A stretch of 26,599 bases of DNA from JAKPQD01 sp029572965 (lineage in GTDB: Bacteria > Bacteroidota > Bacteroidia > Bacteroidales > DTGW01): assembly GCA_035374585.1 (NCBI GenBank), contig DAOSPF010000048.1, forward strand, positions 1-26,599, written 5' to 3'. A program made the translations under genes and the position numbers. Below the pieces are notes generated by a model. It worked only from the letters and a program-made list of their open reading frames with translations, was not told the DNA's origin and searched no databases. Numbering within the stretch: the first letter of the stretch is position 1; each line of letters starts with the position of its first letter. Positions 1 through 6,814 of the stretch are shown here, in pieces.

Positions 1-7
1 ATATTAT

Positions 8-364
8 ATGTTGAAAATATTGAAAAATAAGTGGGTTGTTGCATTTGCAATCATCATAATCCTTACCCCGCTGGGAATATTTTTGCCCGAATATTTTAAA
101 GCTGGCGATGCATGGGGCGAATGGTCAACAGAACAGGTAAAAGAGCAGACAGGATCTGTCCCCGAAGGGATGAAAAAAGAGGCAGAGCTTTATAAGGCCC
201 CAATAGCTGATTATACATTGAATGAAGAAAGCTCAATGGCAAAGCAATCTTTATATTATATTTTATCGGCAATTATTGGTGTAGGAATAATATTTATCCT
301 TAGTTTTGGCCTCAAGAAACTGGTTTCAAAAAATGACAGAGATCCCAAGCTTCCTGCTTATTAA
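8..364 (+). CDS. PDGLE-domain subunit of a cobalt/nickel ECF transporter
   Basis: This 118-residue membrane protein looks like the PDGLE (CbiN-like) accessory subunit of a cobalt or nickel energy-coupling-factor importer. It has an N-terminal transmembrane helix (about residues 8-27), a short extracytoplasmic segment with the family-typical AWGEWS and VPEGMKK motifs, and a second helix (about 83-104) ending in a basic cytoplasmic tail. In this family the domain is fused to the C-terminus of CbiM or follows it as a separate gene. No CbiM is visible, but the gene starts 7 bases into the window, so CbiM probably lies just outside. The 3' end overlaps cbiQ, which indicates one operon. Whether the metal is cobalt or nickel cannot be told from this subunit. 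Confidence 0.85.
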   Translation: MLKILKNKWVVAFAIIIILTPLGIFLPEYFKAGDAWGEWSTEQVKEQTGSVPEGMKKEAELYKAPIADYTLNEESSMAKQSLYYILSAIIGVGIIFILSFGLKKLVSKNDRDPKLPAY

Positions 365-1283
365 CAATCCGGTCACTTTGCATGAGGTAAAGAAAAATGA
401 CAAAAAATTTCGCTTTTCATTTATTGAACAGACATTAAATAGTTCAGGAAAATTTATATCTACTACAGTATTCCAGTACCACTCGGCCTTGTTTAAGGGT
501 ATTTTGCAACAGCTAAACCCCGTGGTTAAACTGTTGATGCTTTTAGTTGGGACCACCGGGATAGCTTTGATTCATAGTGTTTTATTCCAGCTTATTTTAT
601 CTTTCCTGATATTTTTATTGGTTGCATTCTCAAAACTCAGATTACGCTCATTTTATAAAAGAGTACTTACATTGGTACTCATTTTTGGCATAATTCCGAC
701 ATTACCCATCTACTTCAACTGGATTACTCCTGGAAAACCTGCATTAGAACTCATCAAGTCAGGATGTAGCTTCAACTTTTGGATATATCATGTACCAAAC
801 AGCCTATATATAAGCTACGAAGGGATACATCATGCTTTAAGGCTCGAAATAAAGGTACTAAACTCGCTGGCATTATCATTACTGATAATCCATACTACCC
901 AATTTGTTGACATTGTAAAAGCCGCATCTCGACTAAAAGCGCCAGCTATATTTTTGCTAATTATTACGCTGAGCCACAAGTTGATATTCATTTTTACCAA
1001 AGTTCTTGAAGATTCCTTTTTAGGCCTAAAATCACGCTGGTGGAGGAAAATTGACGAAAATGCATCAAGGCAAATTGTAGGCAACAGGTTTTTACTGGTT
1101 TTTAATAAAACATGGCACCGATATGACCAGACCTATAAGGCTATGATTGCAAGAGGCTTTAACGGGACCATAGAACATGGATATCAGAAACAGCTCAATA
1201 GGCTGGACATATTGTTTTTATTATTGTTCATTGTTGTTTTATCAACTGCTGTCACAATCTCAAATGTTTTTCAATTGTATTAA
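333..1283 (+). CDS. cbiQ: ECF transporter transmembrane (T) component CbiQ
   Basis: This is the energy-coupling transmembrane subunit that links the metal-binding component to the CbiO ATPase in the inner membrane. It has about five or six hydrophobic segments, and near the C-terminus the MIARGF motif, the Ala-Arg-Gly coupling motif that docks into the ATPase. I chose the ATG at 333 (316 residues). The frame is open back to a TTG at 306, but that would extend the overlap with the preceding gene from 32 to 59 bases. The soluble N-terminal stretch of about 60 residues before the first helix makes the protein longer than typical CbiQ (about 220-270). The next gene, cbiO, begins 2 bases after the stop, so the two are almost certainly co-translated. 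Confidence 0.88.
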   Translation: MTEIPSFLLINNPVTLHEVKKNDKKFRFSFIEQTLNSSGKFISTTVFQYHSALFKGILQQLNPVVKLLMLLVGTTGIALIHSVLFQLILSFLIFLLVAFSKLRLRSFYKRVLTLVLIFGIIPTLPIYFNWITPGKPALELIKSGCSFNFWIYHVPNSLYISYEGIHHALRLEIKVLNSLALSLLIIHTTQFVDIVKAASRLKAPAIFLLIITLSHKLIFIFTKVLEDSFLGLKSRWWRKIDENASRQIVGNRFLLVFNKTWHRYDQTYKAMIARGFNGTIEHGYQKQLNRLDILFLLLFIVVLSTAVTISNVFQLY

Positions 1284-1285
1284 TT

Positions 1286-2104
1286 ATGGAAAAGCTTTTT
1301 AATCTTGAAAATGTCAGGTATCAGTATAATCAATTTCAGCAAGCATTGGTTAATGTAAGTTTTGATATTGAGAAAGGAGAGATATTATCTATTATTGGCT
1401 CAAATGGTAGTGGAAAATCAACGCTATTACATATATTGGCCGGATTGGTTTTTCCAACCTCAGGAATATTAAAGTTTGAAAACCATGAAATATCTGAATC
1501 AGCTTTAAATAAAAAAGATTTCAATGCCTATTTTAGGCAAAACGTTGGATATATCTTTCAGCACGCTGATGCACAACTTTTCTGCCCAACAGTATTAGAT
1601 GAAATATTGTTTGGCCCTCAGCAAAAGCTTATGAAGAAAGAAGAAGCTATGGATATTGCTTTTTCATTGATGAAAATGCTCAACATTGAATACTTGAAAG
1701 ACAGGCCAACCTATATGCTTTCTGGCGGAGAGAAAAAGAAAGTTGCCATAGCTGCTGTGCTTGCTGTAAATCCACAAGTACTTATAATGGATGAGCCGAC
1801 CAGCAGCCTCGACCCAAAAACACGTTCATTTATTATCGAGCTGATTTTTTCATTAAATGAGGCCGGGAAAACTATCATACTAACATCGCATAACCTTGAA
1901 ATGATAAGCCATTTTCAATCACGTGTTGCTGTATTGTCCGAAAATCACACCATTGAGAGAATAGGTATGCCTGAAGACGTGCTAAATGATACAGAATTTC
2001 TGATAAAAAATAATTTAATCAGCGAACACATGCACAAACATGGCACACATATACACAAACACCTGCCTGGTAGCCTGTTTTTTCACAAACATGATAGACT
2101 TTAA
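1286..2104 (+). CDS. cbiO: ECF transporter ATPase CbiO with histidine-rich tail
   Basis: This is the ATP-binding subunit of the cobalt/nickel ECF importer, 272 residues. Walker A GSNGSGKST is at residues 38-46, a FQHADAQLF Q-loop region follows, the ABC signature LSGGE is at 145-149, and Walker B LIMDEP has its Asp-Glu at 169-170. The last 25 residues contain eight histidines (248, 250, 252, 255, 257, 259, 267, 269) arranged mostly as HxH, a likely metal-binding tail. That is consistent with a divalent transition-metal substrate and possibly with sensing or buffering of the imported ion. The stop codon overlaps the stop codon of the convergent nitroreductase gene. The function as an ECF ATPase is firm; metal identity is inferred. 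Confidence 0.92.
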   Translation: MEKLFNLENVRYQYNQFQQALVNVSFDIEKGEILSIIGSNGSGKSTLLHILAGLVFPTSGILKFENHEISESALNKKDFNAYFRQNVGYIFQHADAQLFCPTVLDEILFGPQQKLMKKEEAMDIAFSLMKMLNIEYLKDRPTYMLSGGEKKKVAIAAVLAVNPQVLIMDEPTSSLDPKTRSFIIELIFSLNEAGKTIILTSHNLEMISHFQSRVAVLSENHTIERIGMPEDVLNDTEFLIKNNLISEHMHKHGTHIHKHLPGSLFFHKHDRL

Positions 2105-2619
2105 AGCCACCTGACAATTGTATTGAGCGATTTACGTTCTGTTTCAAAACGGATACTCTCTTTTTCTTCAGCCGGATAACCTACAGGAATTAATGCCACC
2201 GGCTCAAAAGAATCTGATAATTGCAATGCTTTTTTGCAAGCATCAACATCAAAGTTACAGACCCAGCAAGTGGATAATCCAAGGTCAGTAGCTTGTAAGG
2301 TAATATGGTCTATAGCAATGGCGAGGTCTATATCACAATGATCTTTTCCATCAGAAGAACGCACCCAGCCTGCTTTATGGTCTGCAACAGCAACTATAAC
2401 AACAGGGGCTGTTTTGAACCAATCACGATGATAACATGGACGAATTTTTTCTAAACCTTCAGGAGAAGAAAAAACATAAAACAACCACGGCTGTTTGTTT
2501 ACAGCAGAAGGGGCAACCCTTGCAGCTTCCAGCAACAATTCAAGTTTACTGCGTTCAATGCCTTTATCAAGGTATTTTCTGGACGAAAACCTTTTTTTCG
2601 CTAACTCAAGGAATGTCAT
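2101..2619 (-). CDS. Nitroreductase family protein (FMN-dependent)
   Basis: This 172-residue protein belongs to the nitroreductase fold, whose members are FMN-binding NAD(P)H oxidoreductases. Family features visible are the N-terminal KKRFSSRKY phosphate/FMN-binding stretch (residues 8-16), the APSAVNKQPW motif (about 36-45), the LGLSTCW segment that lines the flavin pocket, and the C-terminal IPVGYP turn followed by a basic stretch. It lacks the extra lid region of longer NfsA/NfsB-type enzymes, so it belongs with the short members of unknown physiological substrate. Its start overlaps the kdsA stop in an ATGA arrangement, implying translational coupling to kdsA. A role in cobamide lower-ligand synthesis (BluB) is unlikely because BluB is longer. 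Substrate unknown. Confidence 0.85.
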   Translation of the reverse strand: MTFLELAKKRFSSRKYLDKGIERSKLELLLEAARVAPSAVNKQPWLFYVFSSPEGLEKIRPCYHRDWFKTAPVVIVAVADHKAGWVRSSDGKDHCDIDLAIAIDHITLQATDLGLSTCWVCNFDVDACKKALQLSDSFEPVALIPVGYPAEEKESIRFETERKSLNTIVRWL

Positions 2620-3452
2620 TTTTTAAATTGATTTATTGTCTGCCGAATAGCTACCATTTTAATCAATAAATCTTCCAAAAGGTCTAATTTAAGCATATTA
2701 GCGCCATCTGATTTTGCTTCGGCAGGATTAGGATGAGTTTCGATAAATATACCATCAGCTCCAGCAGCAATACCAGCCAATGCAATAGTTTCAATCATAT
2801 CTGGCCGGCCGCCTGAAACGCCGGAAGATAAGTTGGGTTGTTGTAAAGAGTGCGTAATATCAAGAACAACAGGGTGTCCAAATTTCTTCATATCAACAAT
2901 ACTACGATAATCCACAATCATATCGTGATAACCAAACATAGTGCCACGTTCGGTAAGCATTACGGCTTCATTACCAGATTCTACAACCTTTTGTGCTGCA
3001 AATTTCATCGATTCGGGAGCTAAAAACTGCCCTTTCTTAATATTCACAACCTTTCCCGTTCTGGCTGCAGCCAAAAGCAAATCGGTCTGACGGCAAAGAA
3101 AAGCAGGTATTTGCAATGCATCAACATATTGCGATGTAAGAAAAGCATCATCTTCAGTATGGATGTCAGTTATAACTGGTACTTCTATTGCTTCTCCCAC
3201 AGTACGGAGGATACGAAGTGCCTTTTCATCACCAATGCCTGTAAATGAATCTAATTTTTGACGGTTAGCCTTTTTATATGAAGACTTGTAAATATAAGGA
3301 ATTTTAAGCTTATCTGTAATAGCAGCAATAGTTTCAGCTGTTTCAAAAGCAATAAGTTCATTTTCTACTACACAAGGCCCGGCTATCAAAAAGAAATTGC
3401 CTGAGTCCAAATGTTTAATGTTTTCAAGTTTAGAGAATACTTTTTCGAACAT
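2616..3452 (-). CDS. kdsA: 3-deoxy-8-phosphooctulonate (KDO-8-P) synthase, metal-dependent class
   Basis: KdsA condenses phosphoenolpyruvate with arabinose 5-phosphate to give KDO-8-phosphate, the first committed step to the inner-core sugar of lipopolysaccharide, in the cytoplasm. The 278-residue product has the family signatures AGPC (Cys27), the KKANRQ substrate loop, the ERGTMFGYHD motif, DITHS, the SGGRPD loop and ETHPNP. Cys27, His201, Glu238 and Asp249 sit at a constant offset of 16 from the metal ligands of Aquifex aeolicus KdsA (Cys11, His185, Glu222, Asp233). This places it in the metal-dependent class rather than the E. coli type, which has Asn in place of Cys. A TAnnTTTG box lies 19 nt before the ATG. 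The nitroreductase gene overlaps its stop by four bases. Confidence 0.95.
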   Translation of the reverse strand: MFEKVFSKLENIKHLDSGNFFLIAGPCVVENELIAFETAETIAAITDKLKIPYIYKSSYKKANRQKLDSFTGIGDEKALRILRTVGEAIEVPVITDIHTEDDAFLTSQYVDALQIPAFLCRQTDLLLAAARTGKVVNIKKGQFLAPESMKFAAQKVVESGNEAVMLTERGTMFGYHDMIVDYRSIVDMKKFGHPVVLDITHSLQQPNLSSGVSGGRPDMIETIALAGIAAGADGIFIETHPNPAEAKSDGANMLKLDLLEDLLIKMVAIRQTINQFKK

Positions 3453-3471
3453 CGGTTAAGTTTTAGTTAGG

Positions 3472-3479
3472 CAAATTTA
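3472..3479 (-). promoter_or_regulatory. Bacteroidota -7 promoter box for kdsA
   Basis: Read on the minus strand, TAAATTTG is an exact match to the TAnnTTTG consensus and lies 19 nt before the kdsA ATG. No good TTTG -33 element is found at the ideal spacing; a TTTG occurs about 22 nt upstream of the box. It suggests that kdsA can be transcribed independently of the response-regulator gene upstream. Confidence 0.4.
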
Positions 3480-3527
3480 TTTAAAATTGCCAGAACGAAA
3501 ACAAAATGGTATAACAATATGAATGAT

Positions 3528-3893
3528 TTACTTATTTTTCATTACAGCTTTTTTCACCCTGAGAGAAAGCTCATCGGGGCTGAAAGGTTTGGTAATGTAA
3601 TCGTCTGCGCCAAGTTCAAAAGCGTTCAAAACGGTTTCTTCCAACCCTACACGGGTAACCATAATGATTGGAATATTACTGCGCAGCTCGTTACGGACAT
3701 ACTTTATCAAATCAAGCCCGCTAAAATTGGGCATATGAAGATCTGTCAACAAGATATCTATCTTTCCGGCTTTCAATATTTCAGAACCTTTTATCCCGTC
3801 GGGGGCAGATTCAACATCGTAACCGTCAATTTTCATCCGATGTTCAAGCGCTTTACGCGTCATACTGTCGTCTTCAACTATCAGTACTTTCAT
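3528..3893 (-). CDS. Single-domain response regulator (CheY-like)
   Basis: This 121-residue protein consists only of a receiver domain. The acidic pocket is Glu7/Asp8/Asp9, the predicted phosphoacceptor is Asp51 (in TDLHMP), the switch residue is Thr80 and the conserved lysine is Lys102 in the ITKPF motif. There is no DNA-binding or other output domain, so it must act by protein-protein contact or as a link in a phosphorelay. It follows an HPt gene by 11 nt on the same strand, so the two probably form one transcription unit and exchange phosphate. No histidine kinase is encoded in the window. Confidence 0.93.
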   Translation of the reverse strand: MKVLIVEDDSMTRKALEHRMKIDGYDVESAPDGIKGSEILKAGKIDILLTDLHMPNFSGLDLIKYVRNELRSNIPIIMVTRVGLEETVLNAFELGADDYITKPFSPDELSLRVKKAVMKNK

Positions 3894-3904
3894 ATTAATT
3901 AATT

Positions 3905-4246
3905 TTATAAAGCAAATTCTTTTTTCAATGTAGCAATCAGGTTGGTACTTTGCTCTTTGACCTTGTCAAATATAACCACTATTTCTTCAAAAGAGCCTTT
4001 GGTTTTAGAAAGAGTTTCGATATTTCTCAGGTTCGAAATGATATGAGAAGCACCAATAAAATCAAAAGTAGGAATAAACCTGTGGATTACTTTGTAAAGC
4101 TCTTCATGACTTTTTTTAACAATTGTCTCTTCAACTTCAGCAATAGTTTCAGGAGTTTTGGAAATAAATTCACCAAGCATATCCTTTATAAATTCAGGGT
4201 CGCCGCCAGATATTTCCTTTAAATAGTCGAGATTATACTCCATCAT
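3905..4246 (-). CDS. Stand-alone HPt (histidine phosphotransfer) domain protein
   Basis: The 113-residue, mostly helical protein matches the Hpt fold. The predicted phosphorylated histidine is His55 in KVIHRFIPTFDFIGA, which occupies the position of the AHKLKGSS-type motif; a second conserved part is the helix around LRNIETLSK. Hpt proteins shuttle phosphoryl groups between receiver domains. Two consecutive ATG codons are present (4244-4246 and 4241-4243). An AGGTG stretch lies just upstream, at better spacing for the second. The receiver gene 11 nt downstream is the obvious partner. An exact TAnnTTTG box lies 24 nt upstream inside a small palindrome. Confidence 0.88.
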   Translation of the reverse strand: MMEYNLDYLKEISGGDPEFIKDMLGEFISKTPETIAEVEETIVKKSHEELYKVIHRFIPTFDFIGASHIISNLRNIETLSKTKGSFEEIVVIFDKVKEQSTNLIATLKKEFAL

Positions 4247-4270
4247 TCACCTAAATACATTTTGTACATA

Positions 4271-4278
4271 CAAATGTA
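4271..4278 (-). promoter_or_regulatory. -7 promoter box for the HPt/receiver operon within a palindrome
   Basis: On the minus strand TACATTTG matches TAnnTTTG exactly, 24 nt before the first HPt ATG. The box is embedded in ACATAC-AAAT-GTATGT (4267-4282 on the plus strand), a 6-bp inverted repeat with a 4-nt centre, which could be an operator overlapping the promoter. No -33 TTTG at standard spacing. Confidence 0.38.
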
Positions 4279-4377
4279 TGTTTTTATAAGAAATATTTGC
4301 AGATGTTAGAAGTATATTATTTGTCTGAAACAAAATAGGTATATTCTGTTAGTTAGTATAAAAACATATAAAACAAA

Positions 4378-4414
4378 AAGAACTGCCAGAAAAACGATAT
4401 TCTTAGCAGTTCTT
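4378..4414 (-). terminator. Rho-independent terminator downstream of the 49-residue ORF
   Basis: AAGAACTGC (4378-4386) and GCAGTTCTT (4406-4414) form a perfect 9-bp stem with a 19-nt loop. On the minus strand the stem is followed by a T-rich run (TTTTTGTTTTATA, complement of 4366-4378). This orientation fits the end of the small minus-strand gene that stops at 4475. Confidence 0.6.
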
Positions 4415-4474
4415 AAAACTTGAATTAACTTAAAATTTATAAAGCTCTTTATTATTAAAATGAGGGTTGTCCAT

Positions 4475-4624
4475 TTAAAATGCACGGCCTAACCAACCAC
4501 ACTTTGACAGGAGTATCATTATTATCCCTGCCGGTATGCCTGCAAAAATCAAGTACTTCAAATCTTCCTTGTTTTTAAGCAGGACTTTTTCATTTTTTCT
4601 AACCTGCTTTTTCAACTTTTTCAC
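4475..4624 (-). CDS. Small single-span membrane protein, 49 residues, unrecognised
   Basis: A GTG-initiated frame encodes 49 residues: a very basic N-terminal half (KKLKKQVRKNEKVLLKNKED), then one hydrophobic span (YLIFAGIPAGIIMILLS, about residues 24-40), and a short tail CGWLGRAF. There is an in-frame stop two codons before the GTG, so the start is constrained; an internal TTG at codon 4 is the only early alternative. A convincing terminator follows 61 nt after the stop, which argues for a real transcript. By the positive-inside rule the N-terminus would be cytoplasmic. I do not recognise a characterised family. It is divergent from rarA. Confidence 0.55.
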   Translation of the reverse strand: MKKLKKQVRKNEKVLLKNKEDLKYLIFAGIPAGIIMILLSKCGWLGRAF

Positions 4625-4726
4625 TTTTTAATATTGTAAATTTACACTCAAAATAGTTCATTTTTAGAATTTTAGCCATTAAGTTATCGTTAAGTTTCTA
4701 TTAAAACAGTTTAATCATCATACTTG

Positions 4727-4758
4727 TTTGGGTAAAACAAATGAAAGCCTTTACTTTG
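4727..4758 (+). promoter_or_regulatory. Putative rarA promoter (-33/-7)
   Basis: TTTG at 4727-4730 is followed after 20 nt by TTACTTTG at 4751-4758, one mismatch from TAnnTTTG, and 26 nt before the rarA ATG. Spacing is close to the Bacteroidota TTTG-N19-TAnnTTTG pattern. Confidence 0.35.
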
Positions 4759-4784
4759 TAAGTAAAATTTCAACGTAGAATTTA

Positions 4785-6083
4785 ATGCAAAGCAATCAGC
4801 CATTGGCAGAGCGGATGCGGCCAAAAAATTTAGAAGAATACATTGGGCAGGAACACCTTGTTGGGAAAAACGGTGCTTTGAGGCGCAGTATAGACTCTGG
4901 AGCATTGCCATCGCTTATCCTGTGGGGACCTCCGGGAGTAGGAAAAACGACACTTGCCAATTTGCTTGCGCAAAAGCTGAATAGAACTTTTTTTACCCTT
5001 AGTGCTGTTCATTCGGGAGTGAAAGATGTTCGTGAAACCATTGAAAAAGCTAAGAGCCATGCTTTCATGGGAACGCCATCCCCCATTTTATTCATAGATG
5101 AAATACATCGCTTTAGCAAATCGCAGCAGGACAGCCTGCTTATGGCAGTCGAAAAGGGAATAGTAACATTAATAGGTGCTACTACAGAAAACCCTTCTTT
5201 TGAAGTGATTTCGCCATTGTTATCGCGTAGTCAGGTATATATTTTAAAGCCTTTAGAAGAACAACATTTAAAAACTATTTTAGACAGGGCTTTAGAAAAA
5301 GACTTTCTGCTCAAACAAGCCAATGTCGAGCTAAAAGAGACCGAAGCCCTGATGCGCATCTCGGGGGGCGATGCTCGTCGTTTGTTAAATGCTCTGGAAA
5401 TTGTTATAAGTACATTAAAATCTGAGATTCAGGATTCTTCAATTCCGATAGTCATCACTAATAATGTGGTTTTATCTATCATACAAAAGAATATTGCCAT
5501 ATATGATAAGGATGGCGAACAACATTACGATGTAATATCTGCTTTTATTAAGTCAGTAAGAGGCAGTGACCCTAATGCTGCTGTATATTACCTTGCCCGG
5601 ATGATAGAGAGTGGCGAAGACATTGAATTTATTGCCCGTAGGTTGATTATCCTTGCAGCAGAAGATATAGGGCTTGCCAATCCCAATGCTTTATTGTTGG
5701 CAAACAACTGTTTTCAAGCTATTCATGCAATAGGAATGCCTGAAGCCCGCATTATTCTGTCAGAGACAACATTGTACCTTGCCTGTTCGCCTAAAAGTAA
5801 TGCAGCATATCTTGCCATTGACGAAGCTTTAGGTTATGTTAGAGAAACAGGGAATTTGCCAGTGCCGATGCAGCTGCGTAACGCCCCTACTAATCTGATG
5901 AAAAAGATTGGATACGGAAAAGACTATAAATACTCGCATGATGGCCCCGGACATTTTGTAGAACAAGAATTTATGCCAAAAGAGATTGTTGGAAAAGTGT
6001 TTTACAATCCGGCCGAGAACCAGCGCGAGAATGAGATGCGTGCATACCTGAAGAAGTGTTGGAACAAGAAGTACAATTATTAA
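4785..6083 (+). CDS. rarA: Replication-associated recombination protein A (AAA+ ATPase)
   Basis: RarA (MgsA) is a AAA+ ATPase of the clamp-loader/RuvB group, related to eukaryotic WRNIP1, that acts at stalled replication forks. The 432-residue protein begins with the family-typical PLAERMRPKNLEEYIGQ. It has Walker A GPPGVGKT at 48-55, Walker B LFIDEIHRF with Asp-Glu at 105-106, sensor 1 in GATTENPSFEV and the SGGDARRLLNALE sensor 2 region. The C-terminal tetramerisation half carries YYLARMIESGEDIEFIARR and ASEDIGLANP-like motifs. Length is normal. The WbqC-family gene starts 9 nt after the stop, suggesting a two-gene unit. Confidence 0.96.
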   Translation: MQSNQPLAERMRPKNLEEYIGQEHLVGKNGALRRSIDSGALPSLILWGPPGVGKTTLANLLAQKLNRTFFTLSAVHSGVKDVRETIEKAKSHAFMGTPSPILFIDEIHRFSKSQQDSLLMAVEKGIVTLIGATTENPSFEVISPLLSRSQVYILKPLEEQHLKTILDRALEKDFLLKQANVELKETEALMRISGGDARRLLNALEIVISTLKSEIQDSSIPIVITNNVVLSIIQKNIAIYDKDGEQHYDVISAFIKSVRGSDPNAAVYYLARMIESGEDIEFIARRLIILAAEDIGLANPNALLLANNCFQAIHAIGMPEARIILSETTLYLACSPKSNAAYLAIDEALGYVRETGNLPVPMQLRNAPTNLMKKIGYGKDYKYSHDGPGHFVEQEFMPKEIVGKVFYNPAENQRENEMRAYLKKCWNKKYNY

Positions 6084-6092
6084 GAACATTGT

Positions 6093-6746
6093 ATGACCAG
6101 TATTGACAAAGCTGTATTACTATCAACAGCATATATGCCCCCAATTCAGTATTTTACCAAGTGTGTTTTATATAAAGATATTTATATAGAAGGATGTGAG
6201 AACTATACCAAACAAAGTTTCCGCAACAGGTGTGATATAGCAACAGCAAATGGAGTATTGACTCTTACTATTCCTGTTGTACATGCTGAAGGTCAAAACA
6301 AAATCCCGATCAAAGAAGTACTTATAGATAATAATAAACGTTGGAAAGCTATCCATAAAAAGGCTATAGAATCAGCATATCGTTCTTCACCTTTCTTTAT
6401 CTACTATGCAGACGATTTGTTTAGCTTGATTGATGCTCCATCTGATAAACTCTTTGATTTTAATACTTCTATTTTGAAATTTTTGTTGGAGCAACTGGAA
6501 ATAAAGCCTCAGATAAATATCACTACCGATTACAAAACTATTGACAGGGCTTTTGACGATTGGTCAGAGGGAATCCACCCTAAAACCTCAAGACAGAAAG
6601 AAGATACAACGTATATCTCAAAACCTTATTATCAGGTCTTTCAACAAAAGTATGGATTTATAGCAAATCTGAGTATTATAGATGCTTTATTCAATCTGGG
6701 GCCAGGGACAAACGAATATTTGAGAAGTTGTGTTAAAACAAAATAA
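6093..6746 (+). CDS. WbqC-like family protein
   Basis: The 217-residue product matches the WbqC family. The N-terminus has the family-like STAYMPPIQYF, followed by QSFRNRCDIATANG and TIPVVHAEGQ, and a C-terminal LSIIDALFNLGP. WbqC proteins were named from O-antigen clusters and are thought to act in glycan-related steps, but the biochemical activity is not settled. No signal peptide or membrane segment is visible, so it should be cytoplasmic. It lies 9 nt after rarA on the same strand. A dispersed repeat begins one base after its stop. Confidence 0.82.
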   Translation: MTSIDKAVLLSTAYMPPIQYFTKCVLYKDIYIEGCENYTKQSFRNRCDIATANGVLTLTIPVVHAEGQNKIPIKEVLIDNNKRWKAIHKKAIESAYRSSPFFIYYADDLFSLIDAPSDKLFDFNTSILKFLLEQLEIKPQINITTDYKTIDRAFDDWSEGIHPKTSRQKEDTTYISKPYYQVFQQKYGFIANLSIIDALFNLGPGTNEYLRSCVKTK

Positions 6747-6747
6747 A

Positions 6748-6801
6748 ACCACCCCAACCTCCCGCCTGATACAGGACAAGCTCTCCTTGTAAAGGAGGAG
6801 G
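6748..6801 (+). repeat. Dispersed intergenic repeat, copy 1
   Basis: This 54-bp stretch matches the reverse complement of 22658-22711 at most positions. The best block is CCTCCCGCCTGA, then a variable triplet, then GGACAAGCTCTC. It contains a 6-bp hairpin CTCCTT-GTA-AAGGAG (6783-6797). It sits between the convergent ends of the WbqC-family gene and recF. No T-run follows the hairpin on either strand, so it is not a classical terminator. Confidence 0.65.
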
Positions 6802-6814
6802 AAAAAAATAGTAT

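Larger units (their letters stand above)
4247..4784. other. Intergenic region between the HPt operon and rarA
   Basis: Besides the HPt promoter palindrome, the terminator at 4378-4414, the 49-residue frame and the rarA promoter, I see nothing else supported here. The stretch at 4625-4726 is very AT-rich and would hold the divergent promoter of the small gene; on the minus strand it has only an imperfect -7-like CTATTTTG. Confidence 0.5.

Noticed and set aside
306..332. TTG start extending CbiQ upstream
   Set aside because: It would add nine residues that only read the neighbouring gene in another frame; the ATG at 333 gives a natural N-terminus and a smaller overlap.
6783..6797. Hairpin in repeat copy 1 as a terminator for the WbqC-family gene or recF
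   Set aside because: Stem of 6 bp without a following T-run on either strand; better explained as part of the dispersed repeat.
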